Positions 7,464-16,674 are shown, counted from the stretch's first letter. The stretch is DNA of 64,000 nt from Candidatus Nanopelagicales bacterium (GCA_030836325.1 JAURQC010000046.1:1-64000); one strand, 5' to 3'. The notes: generated by a model from the sequence alone, not told the origin. Numbers and translations: made by a program.

Positions 7464-8513
7464 ATGAAATTGGGTGTAAACCTCGGCTACTGGGGTGCAG
7501 GAAACGATGCGGACAACCTCGAGGTCGCACGGGAAGCCGATCGTCTTGGCTACTCGGTCGCGTGGGCTGCCGAGGCCTACGGCTCCGATGCAGCGACCGT
7601 CTTGAGCTGGATCGCCGCTCAAACGACGTCGATCGATATCGGATCGGCGATCTTCCAGATTCCCGGGCGTACCCCCGCCAACTGCGCGATGACGGCCGCC
7701 ACCCTCGACACGCTCTCTGGCGGGCGCTTTCGGCTTGGGCTCGGAGTCTCCGGACCACAGGTATCCGAGGGCTGGCACGGCGTCCGCTTCGACAAGCCTC
7801 TGGCGCGAACGCGGGAGTACGTCGACATCGTTCGCATGGCGCTCCGGCGCGAGCGTGTGTCGTACGAGGGAGAGTTCTGGCAACTTCCACTGCCCGACGG
7901 GCCGGGCAAAGCGCTGACACTGACGGTGCATCCGGTTCGCGAATCATTGCCCGTATACCTCGCAGCCATCGGGCCCAAGAACCTTGAACTGTGTGGTGAG
8001 ATCGCCGACGGATGGCTGGCCATCTTCTTCAGCCCCGAGGATGCTTCGACGCTCATGCAGCCCCTCGCGGAGGGCCGAGCCAAGACCGGCAAGACGATGG
8101 ACGGGTTCGACGTCGTGCCGACCGTTCCGGTGGTGCCGGGCAAAGATGTGGAGGCGTGTGCGGACCTCGTCCGTCCGTATGCGGCCTTGTACGTCGGAGG
8201 TATGGGGTCGCGGGACAAGAATTTCTACAACCAGTTGATGGTGCGCATGGGCTTCGAAGATCAAGCCATCGAGATCCAAGAGCGGTATATGGGTAAGGAC
8301 TACGCCGGTGCCGCTGGTGCCGTCCCGATGGAGTTCTTGGATCGCACATCACTGCTCGGTCCACCCGAGCGGATCGGGGAACGTCTGCATGCGTACGCGG
8401 ATGCGGGCGTCACCACCCTCACCATCGGATCGTTCGCTGGGACGATCGAGCAACGCGTCGGCACATTGCGGATGATGGGGGAGGTCCTCGACGCTTCGGG
8501 GCTGGCTGATTGA
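7464..8513 (+). CDS. LLM-class F420-dependent oxidoreductase (Rv3520c-like)
   Basis: A 349-residue luciferase-like monooxygenase fold protein. The N-terminal MKLGVNLGYWGAG, the WAAEAYGSD block and the later GRFRLGLGVSGPQ motif fit the actinobacterial Rv3520c group of coenzyme F420-dependent enzymes. It should transfer a hydride between F420 and an unknown organic substrate in the cytoplasm. The stop codon overlaps the start of uppP by one base (TGATG), so the two are translationally coupled. Confidence 0.88.
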   Translation: MKLGVNLGYWGAGNDADNLEVAREADRLGYSVAWAAEAYGSDAATVLSWIAAQTTSIDIGSAIFQIPGRTPANCAMTAATLDTLSGGRFRLGLGVSGPQVSEGWHGVRFDKPLARTREYVDIVRMALRRERVSYEGEFWQLPLPDGPGKALTLTVHPVRESLPVYLAAIGPKNLELCGEIADGWLAIFFSPEDASTLMQPLAEGRAKTGKTMDGFDVVPTVPVVPGKDVEACADLVRPYAALYVGGMGSRDKNFYNQLMVRMGFEDQAIEIQERYMGKDYAGAAGAVPMEFLDRTSLLGPPERIGERLHAYADAGVTTLTIGSFAGTIEQRVGTLRMMGEVLDASGLAD

Positions 8514-9346
8514 TGGCCGATTCCGTCAGTTGGTTCGAGGCGATCGTCCTCGGCATCGTTCAGGGGCTCACCGAATTTCTGCCGATCTCATCGTCAGCAC
8601 ACATCCTCATCGTCTCGCGACTGTTCGGCTGGGGTGATCCCGGGGCCGCCTTCACTGCCGTGTCTCAGATCGGCACTGAAACCGCCGTACTCATCTTCTT
8701 CCGCAAGGACATCGCTCGGATTCTCCGCACGTGGTTTCGAAGTCTTCGTCACACTGAACTCCGCTCGTCGATCGACGCTCGCATGGGCTGGTACGTCATC
8801 GTCGGAACGATCCCCATCGCGGTACTCGGGCTCGCCTTTGCTCCCCTGATCGAAACGGCTGCTCGGAATCTGTGGTTGGTGTCGACCGTCCTGATCGTGT
8901 TTGGCTTGGTTCTTGGGCTAGCCGACCGCCTCGGCTCCAAAGTCAAAGAACTGGAGGCCTTGAACGTCAAAGATGGTGTGCTTTTCGGATTCGGACAGGC
9001 TTTGGCCCTGATTCCCGGTGTCTCACGCTCGGGCGCAACCATCTCCGTTGGATTGGCGATGGGCTACTCCCGCTCTGCCGCCACCCGCTACGCATTCCTG
9101 TTGGCGATACCGGCGGTCCTGGCATCGGGTTTGTACGAAGCAACGAAGATCGGAGACGATCCCAATGTTCAGTGGGGTCAAACACTCCTTGCGACCGTCA
9201 TCGCACTCGTCATTGGATACCTTGTCATCGCGTGGCTCATTCGATGGGTGTCCACCCGGTCCTACATGCCGTTCGTGATCTATCGCTTGGTCTTAGGCGG
9301 CGTGCTCCTCGTCTTGCTCGCTACCGGAGTAATCGCCGCCACCTAG
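8513..9346 (+). CDS. uppP: Undecaprenyl-diphosphate phosphatase
   Basis: A 277-residue polytopic membrane protein of the BacA/UppP family, which dephosphorylates undecaprenyl pyrophosphate to recycle the lipid carrier of cell-wall synthesis. The family's two signatures are present: QGLTEFLPISSSAHI (Q17, E21, H30) and PGVSRSGAT (168-176). About seven to eight hydrophobic helices follow. ATG at 8513 overlaps the stop of the F420 oxidoreductase. The last 4 bases overlap the convergent corA gene. In M. tuberculosis the homologue also sits near the phosphatase/DUF3090/mshC genes. Confidence 0.95.
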   Translation: MADSVSWFEAIVLGIVQGLTEFLPISSSAHILIVSRLFGWGDPGAAFTAVSQIGTETAVLIFFRKDIARILRTWFRSLRHTELRSSIDARMGWYVIVGTIPIAVLGLAFAPLIETAARNLWLVSTVLIVFGLVLGLADRLGSKVKELEALNVKDGVLFGFGQALALIPGVSRSGATISVGLAMGYSRSAATRYAFLLAIPAVLASGLYEATKIGDDPNVQWGQTLLATVIALVIGYLVIAWLIRWVSTRSYMPFVIYRLVLGGVLLVLLATGVIAAT

Positions 9347-10386
9347 AGCCAGCCGTTGCGCTTAAAACCTCGATACAAGAGGCCACAGATAATCGCAATC
9401 ACGGCAAGCACTGTTGGGTATCCCCATTCCCAGGAGAGTTCAGGCATGTTGGCGAAATTCATCCCGTAGACGCCCCCCGCAACCGTCGGCACAGCCGCAA
9501 TTGCCACCCAGGCAGAAATCTTTCGGGTATCGGAATTCTGCTGCAGGTCCTGCATGGCAGTACTCGCCATGAGCATCGTCATCAACAGCGAGTCCACCGA
9601 CTCCACCGCGTCGTGAACGCGCAGCACGTGCTCACCAATGTCACGGAAGTACGGCTTGAGCTCTTCCGGCATTGGTGTGAACTCCTCTTCGGCGAAGTCG
9701 TGTGCAACTCTTACCAATGGGTTGACCGCACGCCTGACTTCCATGTTCTCGCGCTTGAGTTCGTAGATCCTCCGGGTGACATCCGAAGCTCCACCGGGTG
9801 CGAACACTTCGGTTTCGACCTCGTTTACGTCGTCGGTCACAGCATCCATGACCGCGAGGTATTCATCGACCGTGGCATCCATCACGGCGTACAGCACAGC
9901 CAACGAACCGTGCTCGCGCAGTGTTGCGCTGCTGCGCAACCGCTCTCGCACTGTAGCTAGATCCCCGTGCGGGCCATGCCTGACCGTGACCCCGTAACCG
10001 GGACCAGTGAAGATCGCGACCTGCCCTGTGTCCACATCCGCCGTGTGTTCGTCGTATCCGAGGGTCTTCAACAAGGTGAAGATCGTTCCCCTCTCGGACA
10101 CGTCTACCTTGGCTCGCTGCCGCGGGTTTCCTGCGTCATCGAGTTGCAAAGACTCCAACTCGAATATTTCACCGATCGCATCTAGTTCTGGCGCGGTCGG
10201 GTCGAGTAGGCCCACCCAAACGAATCCGTTCTCGTACGCGGTCGTTGCATCCCTCAACTCCAACAGTTGCGCTCGGACACTGACTCCGGCGGGGTCGTCA
10301 CCATCGGCGATGTGGCGGGGAGTGTCATCGACAGCTTCGATGGTGCCACCCGAATGAAAGGCACCTAGCCCGCGGATCACGCTCAT
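9343..10386 (-). CDS. corA: CorA family magnesium/cobalt transporter
   Basis: A 347-residue CorA-type divalent cation channel. A long acidic cytoplasmic N-terminal domain is followed by a helical stalk and two C-terminal membrane helices. The hallmark YGMN motif lies at the end of the first helix (GGVYGMNFANMPE) and the basic KRNGWL tail follows the second. No other gene of its unit is visible. From memory, it interrupts the mycobacterial order of uppP next to the histidine phosphatase gene. Confidence 0.93.
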   Translation of the reverse strand: MSVIRGLGAFHSGGTIEAVDDTPRHIADGDDPAGVSVRAQLLELRDATTAYENGFVWVGLLDPTAPELDAIGEIFELESLQLDDAGNPRQRAKVDVSERGTIFTLLKTLGYDEHTADVDTGQVAIFTGPGYGVTVRHGPHGDLATVRERLRSSATLREHGSLAVLYAVMDATVDEYLAVMDAVTDDVNEVETEVFAPGGASDVTRRIYELKRENMEVRRAVNPLVRVAHDFAEEEFTPMPEELKPYFRDIGEHVLRVHDAVESVDSLLMTMLMASTAMQDLQQNSDTRKISAWVAIAAVPTVAGGVYGMNFANMPELSWEWGYPTVLAVIAIICGLLYRGFKRNGWL

Positions 10387-10452
10387 ATTCTGCCGTTGGC
10401 GAACCGACCCCCACGTACGGCACGCTGGCGCGCCCGTTGTTTATCGAGTGCC

Positions 10453-10458
10453 TAGGCT
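10453..10458 (+). promoter_or_regulatory. Leaderless -10 hexamer of phosphatase/DUF3090/SCO1664 operon
   Basis: TAGGCT, exactly 6 bases before the GTG at 10465. Confidence 0.6.
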
Positions 10459-10464
10459 GAGGAT

Positions 10465-11160
10465 GTGCCAACGGTGATACTCGTTCGACATGGGCGAACC
10501 GCAGCCAATGCAGGCGGGATCCTCGCCGGACGAAGCCCTGGCGTGAATCTGGACGAGACCGGTGTCTCGCAGGCCGAGTCAGTAGGCCAGCGGCTCTCCG
10601 GAATTCCCCTGGCGGCGGTCATCTGTTCTCCCTTGGAGCGAACTCGACAAACGGCGGAAAGAATCCTTACAGCAGGGCAAACTCGCCGGCGCCGAGCAAC
10701 TGAGATTTCCATCGACGATCGCTTTGCCGAATGCGACTACGGCGATTGGACCGGCCAGCCGTTGAAGACCTTGGCTAAGAAGCCGCTCTGGAAGCAAGTG
10801 CAAGGTCACCCGAGTTCGGTTACGTTCCCCGGCGGCGAATCGATGATTGCAATGCAGTCACGCGCTACATCGGCAATTCGAGAATGGAATGAGACTGTCG
10901 GGGAGAAGTCCATTTACGCAGTGGTCAGTCACGGCGACGTCATCAAGGCGATTCTGGCGGACGCGCTCGGCATGCACCTGGATCAGTTCCAGCGACTTGC
11001 AGTAGACCCGTGCTCGGTCTCGATCATCCAATACACGACCTTGCGCCCCTTCGTTCTGCGAAGCAACGATTCCGGCTCGGACCTTGGCTTCCTGGCGCGC
11101 AAGCCCCGCTCATCGGCCTCGTCGGACGCGGCCGTCGGCGGAGGTGCGGGTAATGGATAG
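10465..11160 (+). CDS. Histidine phosphatase, MSMEG_4193 family
   Basis: A 231-residue cytoplasmic phosphatase of the phosphoglycerate-mutase-like superfamily. RHG is at residues 8-10 with catalytic H9, and the second histidine lies in VVSHGD. The size and neighbours (DUF3090, then SCO1664 protein) identify the actinobacterial MSMEG_4193 type, whose substrate is not known. The GTG start follows TAGGCT by 6 bases. The 3' end overlaps the DUF3090 start by 8 bases, and a low-complexity Ala/Gly/Ser tail covers the last 15 residues. Confidence 0.9.
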   Translation: MPTVILVRHGRTAANAGGILAGRSPGVNLDETGVSQAESVGQRLSGIPLAAVICSPLERTRQTAERILTAGQTRRRRATEISIDDRFAECDYGDWTGQPLKTLAKKPLWKQVQGHPSSVTFPGGESMIAMQSRATSAIREWNETVGEKSIYAVVSHGDVIKAILADALGMHLDQFQRLAVDPCSVSIIQYTTLRPFVLRSNDSGSDLGFLARKPRSSASSDAAVGGGAGNG

Positions 11161-11722
11161 GCGCATCTGGGAATTCCGGCTGCCGGAGAGGTTCGTCGTC
11201 GGGACGGTAGGCATGCCGGGGGAGCGAACCTTCTACCTACAGGCGAAGTCCGGTGACGAGATTGTCACCGTGGCATTCGAGAAGCAACAGGCGAGTGTCC
11301 TTGCAGATCGAATGGATCAATTGCTCGACGAGATCGGAGGGACTCGCGCGCCGGAAGGAATCGTTCCCGAATCCGCGCCTGTTGAGCTCGCGGACAACGC
11401 TCCGCTGGATGTACCACTTGAGGAAGAGTTTCGGGTGGGTGCCATGGCGCTCGGTTGGGATGATGCCAATAATCTTGTCGTGATTGAGGCACATGCGGTT
11501 TCCGATATCGAGGATTTCGAACCCCCGGACCTAGCCGACGACGACTCTGAAGGCCCGGACACTCTGCGGGTGTGGCTCGCCGCGCCGTACGCCCGCGCAT
11601 TTGCTGAACGAACCCGCACGGTGATTTCCAGCGGGCGACCTTCATGTCCGTTCTGCCAACAACCGCTGGATCCGCATGGTCACATGTGTCCGCGGGCTAA
11701 CGGATATCGCCGTCGTTCATGA
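11153..11722 (+). CDS. DUF3090 family protein with C-terminal zinc-binding motif
   Basis: A 189-residue protein of the DUF3090 family, almost confined to Actinobacteria. The N-terminal half has the family's GERTFYLQA and EKQQASVLADRMDQLLDE blocks; a variable acidic middle follows. The C-terminal CPFC-x4-DPHGHMC motif (C165, C168, H175, H177, C179) looks like a structural zinc site. The start at 11153 overlaps the phosphatase stop by 8 bases, so synthesis is coupled. The constant partnership with a phosphatase and a kinase-fold protein suggests an adaptor or substrate, but that is inference. Confidence 0.9.
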   Translation: MDRRIWEFRLPERFVVGTVGMPGERTFYLQAKSGDEIVTVAFEKQQASVLADRMDQLLDEIGGTRAPEGIVPESAPVELADNAPLDVPLEEEFRVGAMALGWDDANNLVVIEAHAVSDIEDFEPPDLADDDSEGPDTLRVWLAAPYARAFAERTRTVISSGRPSCPFCQQPLDPHGHMCPRANGYRRRS

Positions 11723-11735
11723 GGATAGGCGCGTA

Positions 11736-12545
11736 ATGGTTGATGAGCGTGCAGTCTCGAATTCCGAGGACATACGTCAACTCCTTACCCGCGAGCCATT
11801 ACAAGTGGACGGAAGACTCCTGGAGGCGAGCAACGCGACGCTGCGATGTGTTATCGGCGAAGGCATCGGCGCGACTGTGTGCGTCTATAAACCGCAGCGC
11901 GGCGAACGACCCTTGTGGGACTTTCCCTCTGGCACATTGACCGGTCGGGAGATCGCCGCGTACGAGATCGATCGCGCGCTGGGCTTTGACCTGATCCCTC
12001 CGACCGTGTGGCGCGATGAGGGGCCGGCGGGTCCTGGCATGTGTCAGTTGTGGGTTACCGAGGACGACGATGCGCGCCTGGTGGACGTCGTAGCTCCGAG
12101 CCAAATCCCCGACGGATGGATCGCAGTGCTTCGAGCTTCCGACGGCGCCGGACATCCAGTTGCACTCGTGCATGCGGACGATCCTCGACTGAGACAAATG
12201 GCGCTGCTGGATGCGGTAATCAACAACGGTGATCGAAAGGGTGGGCACGTGATCACCGACACAGCAGGTCGCGTCTGGGGGGTCGACCACGGTGTGTCTT
12301 TATCCTGCGAGCCCAAACTCCGAACGGTCCTGTGGGGCTGGGCACAAACGAAAATTCCAGATGATGAACTAGGTGCTCTGCGGGCGCTGGAACAGCGCAT
12401 CGGACGAGGCTTCGCCGAACTTGAGCAATGGCTGAGCGGCTCGGAGGTGGACTTTCTGGCGCGCCGGGTGGGGGATCTTCTTGCTTCCGGGGAGTTCCCG
12501 ATGCCGAGTGAGGACTGGCCCGCGATTCCGTGGCCGGTGTTCTAG
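11736..12545 (+). CDS. SCO1664 family protein (PI3/4-kinase-like fold)
   Basis: A 269-residue protein of the SCO1664 family, distantly related to the PI3K/HipA kinase fold. A candidate nucleotide-binding lysine is K52 (VCVYKP). The loop NNGDRKGGH (163-171) has the shape of the DRHxxN catalytic loop with Lys instead of His, and D184 in WGVDHG would be the metal-binding aspartate. The true substrate, lipid, protein or small molecule, is unknown. ATG at 11736 has GAGGA 9 bases ahead and follows DUF3090 by 13 bases. It ends 55 bases before mshC. Confidence 0.88.
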   Translation: MVDERAVSNSEDIRQLLTREPLQVDGRLLEASNATLRCVIGEGIGATVCVYKPQRGERPLWDFPSGTLTGREIAAYEIDRALGFDLIPPTVWRDEGPAGPGMCQLWVTEDDDARLVDVVAPSQIPDGWIAVLRASDGAGHPVALVHADDPRLRQMALLDAVINNGDRKGGHVITDTAGRVWGVDHGVSLSCEPKLRTVLWGWAQTKIPDDELGALRALEQRIGRGFAELEQWLSGSEVDFLARRVGDLLASGEFPMPSEDWPAIPWPVF

Positions 12546-12588
12546 TTGCCGAGATGAGCGCAGCAGTTTGACGACTCAGCAACCTCGC

Positions 12589-12594
12589 TAGGCT
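12589..12594 (+). promoter_or_regulatory. Leaderless -10 hexamer of mshC
   Basis: TAGGCT, 6 bases before the GTG at 12601. No Shine-Dalgarno sequence. Confidence 0.6.
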
Positions 12595-12600
12595 CCTTTC

Positions 12601-13830
12601 GTGGAGTCCTGGTCTGCACCGATGCCGCACGCCCTGCCCGGCACAGGAAAACCCCTCGCGCTGTTCGACACATCAAGCGGATCCGTGCGACCCACCGCAC
12701 CATCGAGCACAGCCTCCATGTACGTCTGTGGCATCACTCCCTACGACGCCACGCACATCGGCCATGCCAATACCTACGTCGCCTTCGATTTGATAAACCG
12801 TGTGTGGCGCGATTCTGGACATCACGTTCGATACGTCCAAAACGTCACCGATATCGACGACCCGCTACTCGAGCGCGCAGTCGCCACAGGCCAAGACTGG
12901 CGGGAAATCGCCGATCGCGAGACTGCGCTGTTTCGCGAGGACATGACCGCACTGAACGTCCTACCGCCAGATGAATACATTGGCGCCGTTGAGGCGATAC
13001 CGTCAGTCGCAGAGAAAGTGACAGAACTGCAGGCCGCTGGCGATATCTATGCCGTCGACAACGACCTGTACTTCCGGGTTCGCAACGACGAACACTTCGG
13101 CTCCGTGGCACGACTTGCCGAGGAGGAGATGCGACGTCTGTTTGCCGAACGCGGAGGCGACCCAGACCGGCCCGGCAAAGAGCACCCTTTGGACTGCCTT
13201 GTCTGGCAAAGCGAACGTCCAGATGAGCCCGCCTGGGATACGCCATTAGGTCACGGACGCCCGGGATGGCACATCGAGTGCGCAGCAATCGCCTTGGATC
13301 ACCTCGGACCCACCATCGACATCCAAGGGGGAGGATCGGACTTGTCGTTCCCGCACCATGAGATGGGTGCATCCGAAGCTCAGCGACTCACCGGCGAATG
13401 GCCGTTTGCGCGCCACTACGTCCACTCGGGGATGGTGGCGTGGCAAGGGCACAAGATGAGCAAGTCTCGCGGCAACTTGGTGTTCGTCTCGCAGTTAAGA
13501 CACGACGGCGTCGACCCGATGGGCATCAGACTGGCATTGCTGGCCCACCACTACCGCAGCGACTGGGCCTGGACACCGCATGGACTCGAGGGTGCAATGG
13601 AACGATTGAGTCGCTGGCAGGCCGCAGCGGCCTTGCAGTACGGGCCCAAAACCGATCTGCTCCTGGACAGAGTCCGGGAGGTGCTGGCGGACGATCTGCG
13701 CGCCCCAGCCGCCTTGGATGCCGTCGATTCCTGGGTCCATAGTGCTCTCACGCAAGGTGGCGACGATCCGGCAGCTCCGCGAGAGATGGCAACCATCGTC
13801 GATGCACTTTTGGGTATCCGCTTGACCTAG
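12601..13830 (+). CDS. mshC: Cysteine:1D-myo-inosityl 2-amino-2-deoxy-alpha-D-glucopyranoside ligase
   Basis: A 409-residue class I synthetase-like ligase that joins cysteine to GlcN-inositol with ATP, the third enzymatic step of mycothiol synthesis. It is a cysteinyl-tRNA synthetase paralogue of the usual MshC length. C43 (zinc), the HIGH motif (52-55), a second zinc cysteine near 227 (WHIECAA) and KMSKS (285-289) are all present, and the tRNA-binding C-terminal domain is absent. The GTG start is set by the TAGGCT hexamer upstream. It shows that the organism makes mycothiol. Confidence 0.96.
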   Translation: MESWSAPMPHALPGTGKPLALFDTSSGSVRPTAPSSTASMYVCGITPYDATHIGHANTYVAFDLINRVWRDSGHHVRYVQNVTDIDDPLLERAVATGQDWREIADRETALFREDMTALNVLPPDEYIGAVEAIPSVAEKVTELQAAGDIYAVDNDLYFRVRNDEHFGSVARLAEEEMRRLFAERGGDPDRPGKEHPLDCLVWQSERPDEPAWDTPLGHGRPGWHIECAAIALDHLGPTIDIQGGGSDLSFPHHEMGASEAQRLTGEWPFARHYVHSGMVAWQGHKMSKSRGNLVFVSQLRHDGVDPMGIRLALLAHHYRSDWAWTPHGLEGAMERLSRWQAAAALQYGPKTDLLLDRVREVLADDLRAPAALDAVDSWVHSALTQGGDDPAAPREMATIVDALLGIRLT

Positions 13831-13863
13831 CCGCCATCGGGCAAAGTGAGGACAGGTGCAGGA

Positions 13864-15513
13864 ATGAACGAGGTCGTCGTCGATCCGGTCGAATGTCAGG
13901 CGTGGGGGTTGCTCATCGCCGAAGCCGAGCGCCTCCAGCACTCGTCTATTCGACAACTGCTGAACCATCCACGCGACTACTTAAAGGTCGAGGCTGGCGG
14001 CGTGCTATTCGACTTCAGTCGTCAACGGATGGATCGAGGTGTCCTCGATGCTTTGCTAACCCTCGCTGAGGAGACGGGCGTGGCTCGAGCCCGGGATGCG
14101 ATGTTCGACGGCAAGGAAATCAACCTCACTGAGGACCGCTCGGTCTTGCACGTCGCCCTTCGAGCTCCGCGCGATGCCAAGTACCAGGCGGCCGATTTGG
14201 ACGTAATGGCCGACATTCACTCCGTGCTCGAGCGTATGGAGATCTTCGCGAATTCAGTCCGTTCGGGACAGTGGCGCGGCAACACTGGTCAATCGATAAC
14301 AACCGTCGTCAACATCGGGATCGGTGGTTCAGACCTCGGACCCGCGATGGCTTATCAGGCGTTGCGCGCTTATCGGAATCCGGACATCACATGTCATTTT
14401 GTCTCGAATGTGGATCCGGCAGATCTCACTGATGTGCTCACTCAGTTGGATCCGGAGCGCACACTTTTCATCATTGCATCCAAGACCTTTACCACTCAGG
14501 AGACGATGGCCAATGCCGCCCGAGCTCGTGAATGGATCGCCAACGCCCTCGGTGACGACGCCATTGCTTCTCATTTCGTTGCGGTGAGCACCGCGGAGGA
14601 TCACGTGCGGTCCTTCGGTATCGATACCGAGAACATGTTTGGCTTTTGGAATTGGGTTGGTGGTCGGTATTCGATGACCTCAGCGATCGGCTTGTCGACA
14701 ATGATCGCGATAGGGCCAGCCAATTATCGCCGACTCTTGTCCGGATTCCACGCGATGGACAATCACTTCCAAGACACTCCGGCAGATCGCAACGTTCCAA
14801 TGCTGATGGGGCTGTTGGCCGTGTGGAATCGCAACTTCTTAAAGATCCCCACGACCGCCGTTTTGCCATATTCCCAAGATCTGTCTCGTTTTCCTTCGTA
14901 CCTGCAGCAACTAACCATGGAAAGCAACGGCAAGTCGGTTCGACGCGACGGCTCACCTGTCAACTACGAAACCGGGGGAATTCTCTGGGGTGAGCCGGGC
15001 ACGAATGGTCAACACTCGTTCTACCAACTGCTGCATCAAGGAACCGACGACGTCGCCCAGGACATCATCGTTGTTGCGCGACCCAGTACCTCGAACGCCA
15101 CGGCGGACCGGGCGATCCTTCGGCAGCACGACATGCTCGTAGCAAACGCGCTTGCCCAGGCGTCGGTTCTGTCGGTTGGACTCACCGCCGATGAAGTTCG
15201 AGCGGCCGGGACGGAGGAATTCTTGGTTGCTCACAAGGTCATGCCTGGAAACAGGCCGGTGAGCCTCGTGATGGTCCCCGAACTGACGCCCTACGAACTC
15301 GGTGTTCTGATTTCCGCATACGAGCACAGTGTGTTCGTGCAAGGAGCCGTGTGGCAGATCAACCCGTTCGATCAATGGGGAGTGGAGCTGGGCAAGAAGG
15401 TAGCTGGCGGAATCCTGCGTGATATCGACGCTCGTATCGCAGAAGATGCCCAACTGGATGAGGCGACCCGAGCGAGCCTGACCGACTACCTGGGGTACCG
15501 AGACAGTCAGTGA
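13864..15513 (+). CDS. pgi: Glucose-6-phosphate isomerase
   Basis: A 549-residue enzyme interconverting glucose 6-phosphate and fructose 6-phosphate in the cytoplasm. Family signatures are VNIGIGGSDLGPAM, WVGGRYSMTSAIGL and the C-terminal WQINPFDQWGVELGKK, the last carrying the catalytic lysine region. The length is that of the long bacterial/eukaryotic type. ATG at 13864 is preferred to a GTG six codons upstream. Its stop overlaps the next small gene by one base. Confidence 0.96.
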   Translation: MNEVVVDPVECQAWGLLIAEAERLQHSSIRQLLNHPRDYLKVEAGGVLFDFSRQRMDRGVLDALLTLAEETGVARARDAMFDGKEINLTEDRSVLHVALRAPRDAKYQAADLDVMADIHSVLERMEIFANSVRSGQWRGNTGQSITTVVNIGIGGSDLGPAMAYQALRAYRNPDITCHFVSNVDPADLTDVLTQLDPERTLFIIASKTFTTQETMANAARAREWIANALGDDAIASHFVAVSTAEDHVRSFGIDTENMFGFWNWVGGRYSMTSAIGLSTMIAIGPANYRRLLSGFHAMDNHFQDTPADRNVPMLMGLLAVWNRNFLKIPTTAVLPYSQDLSRFPSYLQQLTMESNGKSVRRDGSPVNYETGGILWGEPGTNGQHSFYQLLHQGTDDVAQDIIVVARPSTSNATADRAILRQHDMLVANALAQASVLSVGLTADEVRAAGTEEFLVAHKVMPGNRPVSLVMVPELTPYELGVLISAYEHSVFVQGAVWQINPFDQWGVELGKKVAGGILRDIDARIAEDAQLDEATRASLTDYLGYRDSQ

Positions 15514-15818
15514 TGAATGCAGCTTTCGATGACGTGAAATTGGCGCGGCTTCTCGAGGTTGCCGAGGCCGACCTAGCTGCCGCAGCGGATGGACAGCCAC
15601 TGTGCAAAGTATCGATGACGGGGACAACGGGGCAGGCGATGAAGTACTTCGAGGGACGTTGGGCTGCATTGCGCGAAATCTCTCGCGGCGCCGACCCCAT
15701 CGAGGCTTTTCGCCGCTGGCGCGGTGACCACGAGCACTACGTCAAGTCGGGAGCCGGTCCGGCGTGGGTGCACTACACCGCCGGTGGCACGGATGCCTTG
15801 TTCGAATTGATCGATTAG
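15513..15818 (+). CDS. Hypothetical protein coupled to pgi
   Basis: A 101-residue protein starting within the pgi stop (TGATG), so it should be translated with pgi. It is soluble, with a helical first half and an aromatic second half (FRRWRGDHEHYVKS, WVHYTAGG). No signal peptide, membrane helix or known motif is seen and I do not recognise the family. It ends 10 bases before the convergent PAC2 gene. The one-base overlap argues that it is real. Confidence 0.7.
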   Translation: MNAAFDDVKLARLLEVAEADLAAAADGQPLCKVSMTGTTGQAMKYFEGRWAALREISRGADPIEAFRRWRGDHEHYVKSGAGPAWVHYTAGGTDALFELID

Positions 15819-15828
15819 TCGCTGGTCG

Positions 15829-16674
15829 TTAGTCATTATCGCGTCGGCGCAGATACCGTTCGAACTCACGCGCTATGGCCTCACCCGATGCTTCCGGCAA
15901 GTCAGTAGTGTCGCGTGCCTGCTCTAGTTGTCGTACGTAGTCGGCGACTTCTTCATCGTCTTCGGCGAGTTCATCGACGCCAATCTCCCAAGCGCGAGCC
16001 TCCTCAACGAGATCCCCAAGAGGCACAGGAACGTCCAGGATGTCCTCGATCTTCCGTACAAGCGCCAGGGTCCCCTTCGGGCATGGCGGCTGACCCACGT
16101 AGTGGGGAATAGCGGCCCATAGTGAAATGGAAGGCACACCGAACCGTTGGCAGGCCTCGTGTAGGACGCCCACGATGCCCGTGGGACCTTCGTAGGAACT
16201 CGGTTCGAGGCCGTAGGTTTCCTCCAGCGACGCGTCTGATGTGGCGCCGGTGACGGGTACCGGACGCGTATGTGGGCTATCGGACAGCAGCGCACCAAGC
16301 GTGATCACCATGGTGATGTCCAACTCCGCCACTAGGCCAAGAATCTCCCGGGTGAACTGCTGCCAGCGCATATTCGGCTCGATGCCTTGGACCAAGACAA
16401 CATCTCGCGGGAACAACGGAACTCTGGCAAGAAAGATCCGGGTAGCCGGCCAGTCCAATTGACGAACGCCCGTTTCATCCACGCCGATGTGGGGGCGGTT
16501 GACCTGGTAGTCGTAGTAATCCTCCGAATCGAGTTCGGTCACCAAATCTGCGCCCCAAACTTCGCGTAAATGAGAAACGGTGGAACTCGCGGCTTCACCC
16601 GCGTCATTCCAGCCCTCGAAGGCGGCAATCATCACTGGGTCACTTAGGGCCGGTAACCCGTCGAATTCGATCAC
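15829..16674 (-). CDS. PAC2 family protein
   Basis: A 281-residue member of the PAC2 family, named for a eukaryotic proteasome-assembly chaperone. The N-terminal FEGWNDAGEAAS block, the GIEPNMRWQQFTREIL segment and the later SLWAAIPHYVGQPPCPKGTLAL block are typical of actinobacterial members. The C-terminal 60 residues are acidic and helical. The bacterial function is unproven. Its ATG overlaps the stop of the alpha/beta hydrolase by 4 bases, so the two form an operon. It lies about 4 kb from the Pup-proteasome genes. Confidence 0.9.
   Translation of the reverse strand: MIEFDGLPALSDPVMIAAFEGWNDAGEAASSTVSHLREVWGADLVTELDSEDYYDYQVNRPHIGVDETGVRQLDWPATRIFLARVPLFPRDVVLVQGIEPNMRWQQFTREILGLVAELDITMVITLGALLSDSPHTRPVPVTGATSDASLEETYGLEPSSYEGPTGIVGVLHEACQRFGVPSISLWAAIPHYVGQPPCPKGTLALVRKIEDILDVPVPLGDLVEEARAWEIGVDELAEDDEEVADYVRQLEQARDTTDLPEASGEAIAREFERYLRRRDND

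Noticed and set aside
8872..9960. A 362-codon plus-strand ORF spanning uppP and corA
   Set aside because: It crosses two clear convergent genes in the wrong frame and has low-complexity Arg/His/Ser composition.
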